Of a DNA stretch of 64,000 bases, positions 57,100-64,000 are shown piece by piece. The stretch is from Closterium sp. NIES-65 (lineage: Eukaryota > Streptophyta > Zygnematophyceae > Desmidiales > Closteriaceae). The notes under the pieces are model-generated. The model was not told the origin of the DNA. It searched no databases and was given only the letters and a program-made list of their open reading frames with translations. The DNA lies in NCBI GenBank assembly GCA_948144175.1, contig CANXME010001258.1, positions 791,001 through 855,000 of the forward strand, given 5' to 3'. Made by a program: the position numbers and the translations under genes. Numbering within the stretch: position 1 is the stretch's first letter; every line of letters begins with the position of its first letter.

Positions 57100-57265
57100 C
57101 CCGAACCAGGTCTCAGTTGGTGGTCACGGGCTGGCTTGACGGACCAGCATCAAACTTCACCATTTTTTGTGGCAGACTTGCAGAACGGCTCGGACTTATC
57201 GTGGTAACTAGATATTCTCCTTGCCTGGATCACATCTCGCAACCCGGTCTGCGAAGTGTTAGTTT

Positions 57266-57296
57266 GGTCCGCAGCGAACCAGGGACTTTGCGGACC
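57266..57296. repeat. 8-bp dyad with 15-nt spacer
   Basis: GGTCCGCA at 57266-57273 and TGCGGACC at 57289-57296. Confidence 0.75.
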
Positions 57297-57783
57297 CTGA
57301 ATATCTACCCTGAGACTCTCTGAACATCCAGAATGCTGGAGGGTTTGACCCGGGCAGAGGAGGCATGAAAGAGGGGTGCATGTAACCGCACACTGCAGAG
57401 ATTTTCACTTCCGATCATAGCCGCGTGGGCGTTCTCGCGTTGAATTTCGTTTCAGGTAGCTTAGTGGAATTTAAAGGACAGATGTTGGGTGTAGTGCGGA
57501 GTTTCCATTCCCTCACGTGTTTATTCATTCCTTGAAACAAACACGGGTGCCGTCCTTCTGGGAGGGTCAGCTACTTACGGTTTTCGGTGTCAGCCACCGT
57601 CGCACTCCTTGATTATCGGGGTGAATGGAAGGGACAAGTTACTTGCTGCTCGCTCAACCTCCAAGTTTCCGATTGTGCCGCCTTCTAGTTGATCAAATCA
57701 ACCAACATTTCGGTCCACGTCATGAAAACCGCATGGCAAAGTCTTGGAGACATCAGTCCGCGACTCCGACTCCCTATGATACG

Positions 57784-58592
57784 AGAAAACTACGCGACGC
57801 GCCAACGCACAAACTTGTTTTAATCTTATTAACCAAGCTCGCACCGCAGGTAAGGCGACCAAATCTCGTCCAAATGGTTGGACTTACATGCGCTTCTACG
57901 TTGTATTCATGCTGCGAACGGATTTATTTGGTGTTACAGGTGCAATTCGGATTTACGGTCAGATTCACGAAATTACAGCATAGGGTTTCAATTCTTTCAC
58001 CAAAGACAGATTTTGCGACGCTGTTACGTCACTTCAGTCTGGTCGTGCCGACAAGGCTTGTCTTATGCTGATTTTTTTAGGTCTTGATTTTTATACGGTA
58101 TAAAACAAACTAGAACCCCTAGGGAGCCAGGCACCGCTTTCAAAGTATCAACCCTAAACACCTTGCCAGCTCCCGTGTTTAGGATACCTCCCGAATTGCA
58201 CCACATTCGAGGCATCAACCCTAAACACCTTGACATCTTTGTTTAGGGCTGATGCCTCCCGAATTGCGTCCCTGTATTTCGGGGTTTATTTTTTGTCGGC
58301 CCCAGATTATATTCTGTGCTCCCTAAATGTTTCAGTAAATCGTGGTGGACACGTGGCAAAATAACGAATGTAGACAGGAAGCGTGACACACGCGCCAAAG
58401 ATTTTCGCGCTACCGAAATAGTGATATCGAGAGGTACCACCGACTCCCACACATAAAAACTTGCAGTTGCAATCGCTAAAGCGCATGTAAATCGATCCAT
58501 TTGGACGAGGTTTGGTCGCCCTACCTGCGGTGCCAGCTCGGTCAATGAGATTAAAACAAGTTCAAGCGCTGGCGCGTCACGCAATTTTGCCC
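57784..58592. repeat. Decayed inverted repeat, arms about 113 bp
   Basis: The left arm 57784-57895 and the right arm 58479-58592 are reverse complements at roughly 80-85% by eye. Both contain AACTTGTTTTAATCT and CACCGCAGGTA when read from the outside. Spacer about 580 bp. No transposase is visible; it may be a fold-back or MITE-like relic. Confidence 0.75.
58209..58258. repeat. 19-bp hairpin with 12-nt loop
   Basis: GAGGCATCAACCCTAAACA at 58209-58227 pairs with 58240-58258 with one G:T-type mismatch. A degraded copy of the same fold (GTATC..CCTAAACA / TGTTTAGGATAC) and of the following CTCCCGAATTGC lies just upstream, at 58145-58200. Confidence 0.8.
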
Positions 58593-59209
58593 TATGGTAC
58601 AGACAAGGTGCAGCAGTTTCCCTCCTTTCTCTGCCCCAAATCAGCCCCCCACAAAGTTCGACTGACATTAGGTTTGGTTTGGAAGCTGACACAAGTCCCG
58701 CCAAACCTAGAATTCCCACAAATAGAAGCGTCTCCACGGCAACACCCCCATTCTAGACCAGTAAGGGTCAATCCACACCGCCCCCCAGCCATCGAACAGA
58801 AGCTGCACGTAAATAATGGAGGTTTGCTGTTCTTTCTTTTCCAGCGCAGGCTCCTTCCGCGCCTCGTCGAGTCGAGTGCTTGTCCGAGACCTTCCAGCTC
58901 CTTGCTCTGCTTGCAGAATCAAGCGTGCATAACTTTCAGAAGCTACAAGTTCGAACTGTAGCTCAGGATGTTTGAGAGCTGTTCAGCACAAAATGTGATG
59001 CAGCGACAGTTACAGTACAACCACATTGCATGCAACATTTCTTTCAATTCCTGTCACACCCTCGTGGATTTCCAGGGCATGGCACTTTCCACCTTTGACT
59101 GATACTGTATGGCGTGCTCTGCTCGATACAACTGAATTCAAATCTGTGATTATGTAAGGGAGTGACAGTTGCAGGGTGTATTTTGGGCAATTGCATTTTT
59201 CTTTACGAA

Positions 59210-59392
<183 letters not shown>

Positions 59393-60372
59393 CCAAAACT
59401 GCTGTCCGCACGTACAGGAACCAGTTTGTGTCCACCTGACGCGAAACCACTTTCTTTCACGCCGACATACAGTCTCGCCCGAACAAAAACCGTGTGCTGT
59501 TTCAGAAGTCGCGAGCGGTAGCCCTGCCGCCATACGAAATCTGTTACAGAAATCGGCGGGATAAAATGCCCTCGGGCTGTGGTTAATTTCGTTAGAAACG
59601 TACTAGAGAATTTCTCACTTCCGAGAATAGCTTGGCAAACTCAGAAATGTGTGTGTACGTGTTCTGTACTGGAGTGCATGGGACGTGCTGCACACGATCT
59701 AGGACACATTAAAAAATCTAAGCAAGAAACGAATCCAGAAGGGACTGTCTGGCTCGCTTGTCAATTGCTGGTGTTACAGTATGTTATCGGGTAACATGAC
59801 CCGAAGATGACTACCTCCACCTAGCAATACAAGCCCTAAGGTACTTTGCGTCACCACCTCTACCGCGTACTACAGTGTTCCCGCCACTTCACCCAAACAC
59901 CGTCTCTACATGTTTGTGTGTTGTTTACTTTCCACGGTGTGTACAGGGTTTAGGATTTCTCATTTTAGCATGTTCTACTCTCCTAGCATTTCTGGGGCTT
60001 TTATTTTCACTAATTGTTCAACCTGCGTGATGTGTGACATGATAAAAGATATTACGCATCGACATGTACAGTGGGCACCACACCAAACTCGGCCTCCATG
60101 ATCACACTGCAACAATATCAGCATTACAATTTAATACCCAAATGCAGAGCCTAGATACAGTTCAACCAGAAACCCATACCGCATCTCAGCAGCATTCCCT
60201 TTCTTCCGCATACGGGACCACCAACGGCTAACTCCAATTCACCCATAAACCCATATCTGTAACAGCTCGTACCTTGTATCCCATTCCATAGCCGCCCACA
60301 CCTTCTTTAAAGCTCACATCACATCACATCCCATCACCACATAACCCATCCATCTCACGATCCCACTTCACA

Positions 60373-63300
60373 TCAGTGCAAGAGGCGGGCCATGCCCCGG
60401 CTCTGGAACAAGCACGAGAAGAGCCCAAACCCCATCCCAGGCCCATCGCCAAAATCATCCTCACATAGATCATCCACATCATCCACCACCAACCCCTTCT
60501 CCCTCAGCCTCTGCACCAATTCCTGCCGCCGCCTCTCCTCCTCCACACTCACCACCGCTCGCTCTCCTCCTCCTCCCACTCCTCCGGTGCTTCTCCTCCT
60601 CCTCCTCCTCTCCAGAACCTGCTCTAGCAAGTCCTGAAGTGTCCGCTTTTCCTCTTCCAGCACCTGCAGCTTCTTCACCAGCTTCTCGTTCAGAGCAGCC
60701 ATGGGCTGCAGCACCTGCACCTTCTGTGTTGCTGCTTTCAGCGCCGACCGCAGCTGCAGCACCTCCTCCTCTAACGCTGCCAGGCGTAGCTCGTCCACAC
60801 CCCCAGTCCCGTTCCCGCTCCCGCTCCCGCTCTTCCCTCCCTTGCCAGGCACCTGCTCTGGCTCAGCTGCTGGCCCTGCAGCTTCATCATCCCCTGGCTT
60901 ATCATGAACCACAACATTGTCTCCGTCCATGCTTGCTGCCCGTGCCGCCGTTCTTCCTCCTCCCCCTCCTGCTCCTGCTCCTGCTATAGCTGAGGCTGCT
61001 GCGACTGCAGTGGTTACCTTCCCCACTGCGCCCAATTTCCCTCTCCCAGCCTCTTTCTTTCCAGAAGCCGCGCCCAGATCCTTCAATTCGCCCTCTACCC
61101 GTTGCATGCTCCTCTTCAGCATCCCCATCTCTACCCCTTTTGACCTTACCTCGGATTCTAGCTGCTTGATCCGCTCGTCCTTCCTCTTTCCTTCCTCCTC
61201 CAGAAGTGCCTTTGCTCTCTCACAATCCCTCACCTGGTTTCGCAACTTGGCCACTTCCCCGACCTGCCCTCCCATGCTATTATCCCCTCCTTCCCCTCCT
61301 CCTGCTCCTCCCTTCCAGCTATAACTTCGACTCACCGCCCTCCCTTTCTCCGATGACCCTCCACTGCCACCACCACTGCCAGCATCACCCGTCTCCCCAG
61401 CATCCCCTGTCCCTGCCCCTCCCTGGCCTAATCCCGCCAGCTGCTGCTTCTGCTCCCTCACCTGCTGCTGTAGCTTCTCTACCTTGCTTTTCAAGTCCAT
61501 GTTCTTCATACGGAGCTTCCCCATTTCAACGTCTAACGCCACTGCACTCTCTGCCTGCTCCCTGCGCTCTGCTGCCCCACTCGCCTGCCTCTTCCCCTCC
61601 TCAACCTCCCTCTTAAGCGCTTCTATCTCTTCCTCCTTCTCTGCTACTACACCCTTCAGCACGCCATCTCTCTTCCACACTTCAAGCTCCTCTTTTGCCG
61701 CCCCCAGCTGCTCCTGTAGCTCCTTTGTCTCCTTCTGCAGCTTATCCACTTTCATTTTAAAATCCCCGTTCTTTATTTTCAGCTGCCCGACCTCCACCTC
61801 TAGTCCCACCGTGTACTGATCTTTTTCTTTCGCAACTGCCCTGCTCTCCTCCTCCTCCTTGCTTTCCGAACTCGCCCCAGAGCCGGCACCACCACCAGCA
61901 GAAGCTTCTACTGCTGGCATCATTCGCCCCCCCATAACCCACATCCTCTTACCGCCCGACCCAGAAGGCACGCGCGTCAATGCGCGCCCTCCGGGGGTCA
62001 ATGGCGGGGGATTGGTCGCAGAGGGGGTAGGGGGAAGCGCAGTGGCGGAAGCAGCGGCGGCGGCAGCGGCGGCAGCGGCGGCAGCAGCAGCGTCAGAGGC
62101 ACCAGCGGAAGAAGCGACAGAAACATCGCTGCCAGTGGGACTAGCCAGATCACTACCCAGCCCTCCCCCAACCCTACGCTCTTCCATATCCTGTCTCCCC
62201 CCGCCTTCTTGGCTGTCCTGCTGCTGCAGAGCCTTCAGCTGAGCAACCTCCTCCTTGCTCGTTTTAAGCTCCTCCCGCAGCTTCTTTATAGTCACCTGCA
62301 GGTCCATCTGCTTTATCCTCCACTGCCCCGCTTCAACCTCCCGTGCCACCTCCTCTGTTTCCTTCTCCGCCTTCTCGCCTTCCGGCGCCTCCGCCTCCGC
62401 CTCCCCTTTCTCCTGCTCACTCCCCCCATCCGCGCACACCTCCCCTTCCCCGCCCACGCCGTCCGCTTCTTCTCCCCCTCCCGTTCCCCCTACCTCTTCC
62501 GCCTTCCCCCATTTTTCCTTCAGCTTCTCGAGCGCAATCGCAGCTTGCCCCTCTCTCTCCCGAGACTCTTTAAGAGCCGCCGTGAGACGGTCTAGCTTCA
62601 GCTTAAGATCCATATTCCTGATCCGCAGTTGCCCAACCTCCACTTCTAGCGCCACGTGCTTCTCATCGTCTCGCATTCCCGCCTTCTTATTCCCCCCTGC
62701 GCCCGCTCCCGCACCTGCGTCTCCACCCCCAGCCGCGCCGTCCGCGCCCCCACCTCCCCCCGCGCCGGTGTCCGCCTCCCCTTCCACGATTTCTCTCAGC
62801 ATCGCGTTTTCCTCCTCGAGTGACTCTAACGAGGCCAGCTTCTGCTTCAGCGCTTCCTCCTCCTCCGCGCCGGATTTAGCGCGCCGCAGGAGCGTATCGA
62901 GCTGCTCCTTAGCACGACCCACCGCCTCCCGCGCTAGAGCTATTTTCGACACGTCAGTTGCCTTAGCTTGCTGATCCTCCTCCTCACGATTCTCTTCTTC
63001 CTTACTCTCCTCCCCGTTCTCCTCCCCTATGGAACACAGTTTCGACAAAGCTTCGACCAGCTCCTTCAACGCCCCTGATCCGTCTTCCACCTCCTTCAGT
63101 CCTTTCTCCAAGCTGCCCAATATCTTCCCCAGAAAAATCCCGATCGCGCTGGGATCCTGCCCGAGGTCAAACCTCCCGCCTCCCCTTTCCTTCCCCCCAC
63201 CCTCCGCCGCTGCCGCATCTTCCGCAAGCTTGGCGGAGGACGCGCTGGGGCTAATCATCGGTGACAAAAGATCAGCCTGCCCGTCTTCTCCAGCCGCCGC

Positions 63301-63515
63301 GTTCGCGGTAGCGGCGGCGGCGGCGGCGGCGTAGTGCGTGGAGGTGACGAATAACTGCTCGTAGCGCGCGGCGAGAGTTAAGTAGCGGCTATGCAGCAGG
63401 TCGACTTGCTGCAGGATGTCGGGGCGGCGCGCGTACATTAACTCGGCCCGCTTGCCGAATGAGTCCGCGCCTTCGTCCAGCAGCTTATGAACGGCGTCGG
63501 CGCACTTAGAAACGT
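60373..63515 (-). CDS. NAB-domain (NET/KIP1-like) coiled-coil protein, last exon; 5' end missing
   Basis: Large 3' exon of about 1047 codons, acceptor CAG at 63518-63516, stop at 60373-60375. Its first residues, AVHKLLDEGADSFGKRAELM, then YARRPDIL and LAARYEQL, match the second half of the NAB actin-binding domain of plant NETWORKED/KIP1-like proteins. The Trp-rich first half should be on an upstream exon that I cannot find before 64000. The rest is mostly coiled coil with Gly/Ala-rich linkers. A motif of the form LEVEVGQLRIRNMDLKLKLD occurs four times (about 62590-62660, 62275-62345, 61738-61812 and 61477-61545). NAB proteins link actin to membranes in vascular plants. Subclass unknown. Confidence 0.85.
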
Positions 63516-64000
63516 CTGCAAGACAGGGGAGAGAAGAGGGAGAGAGAAGGAGAGAAGAGGGAGAGAGAAGGAGAGAGTGGGAGGCGCATGAAGCAGGAAA
63601 CGCGGGACAGAGAAGGGAGAGAGGGAGAGGGATGCACGAGGAGCGGAGGCATGGAGGCGGCAGTCGAGCAGCACCGCGTTTACCGGCACGCTTTACGTGG
63701 ACAAGCCACACTCATCCGTGACAACAGGCGCCGCGTTTTCTTTGGTCAACGACTCAACCATGCTGCGGCCACCGTGATCTACGGATTTATCTTGCGACCA
63801 TGAAACGAGAATTCGCGAAGCCTTGTTGAACGAAAACAAGGAGTTGATGTGAGATGGAAGAAAACGATGTCTATGGCAGGGACACACGTAACGGACGAGA
63901 TGCAACAAGACACGGGGAAACTTAGCAACATAAAATCAACAGGGAATAACCAACAGCTGTTTAAACCACCACACAAAGAAAAAAAGAAAAAAAAACTGCT
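63516..64000. other. Intron or upstream part of the NAB-domain gene
   Basis: Polypyrimidine-rich on the minus strand next to the acceptor (GAGAGAGGGAGAGAAGG on the plus strand). I did not find the expected WW-containing NAB N-terminal exon, so it probably lies beyond the window. Confidence 0.5.

Noticed and set aside
57625-58071. 148-codon plus-strand frame
   Set aside because: Its apparent similarity to a minus-strand frame at 58243-58737 is explained by the DNA inverted repeat, not by protein conservation.
60638-62974. Plus-strand Ser/Pro/Leu-rich frames of up to 239 codons
   Set aside because: Antisense of the coiled-coil gene.

Overview
The window comes from a nuclear genome of a streptophyte (the green-alga and land-plant lineage). 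It has intron-rich genes for a callose synthase, the GPI acyltransferase PIGW, an A-type cyclin and a NAB-domain (NET/KIP1-like) coiled-coil protein. It also has Ty1/copia, chromovirus Ty3/gypsy and tyrosine-recombinase retrotransposons, and abundant minisatellites. Gene content and GC-rich codon use would fit a charophycean alga or an early-diverging land plant; I cannot name the species from sequence alone.

Layout. All four host genes lie on the minus strand. 1-5215 is the 5' part (15 exons, 682 codons) of a callose synthase that runs off the left edge. 6400-14624 is a PIGW gene with at least 14 small exons. Its introns carry a series of different minisatellites, and several exons have been duplicated locally: one exon is present three times, and two others have left relics. 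15663-45045 is a 29-kb nest of retrotransposons. The outer element is a decayed chromovirus whose pol holds a 0.8-kb tandem duplication. Two Ty1/copia elements of opposite orientation sit in one copy of that duplication. A third copia element and a 438-bp solo LTR sit in its long 3' non-coding region. The copia elements have very short LTRs (130-134 bp) that are identical or nearly identical within each pair, so they are young. The chromovirus has lost reading-frame and catalytic integrity.

45231-50985 is a separate element of the DIRS order with gag, RT-RNase H and tyrosine recombinase. Its ends have the split-direct-repeat arrangement A1-ORFs-B1-A2-B2 of the PAT/Ngaro type. 51888-56141 is an A-type cyclin gene with seven exons. 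56142-60372 is intergenic and contains dyad repeats, a decayed inverted repeat, a hairpin and a long (TG)n(T)n tract. 60373-63515 is the large last exon of a NAB-domain protein whose first exon is not identified in the window.

The host genes have no obvious joint pathway. Callose synthase, the mitotic cyclin and the actin-binding NAB protein all have roles around division, wall or cytoskeleton, but no operon-like logic is expected. Exon borders were placed by eye from GT/AG sites, phase continuity and remembered family conservation. Most were checked for phase and should be good to the base, except where noted.
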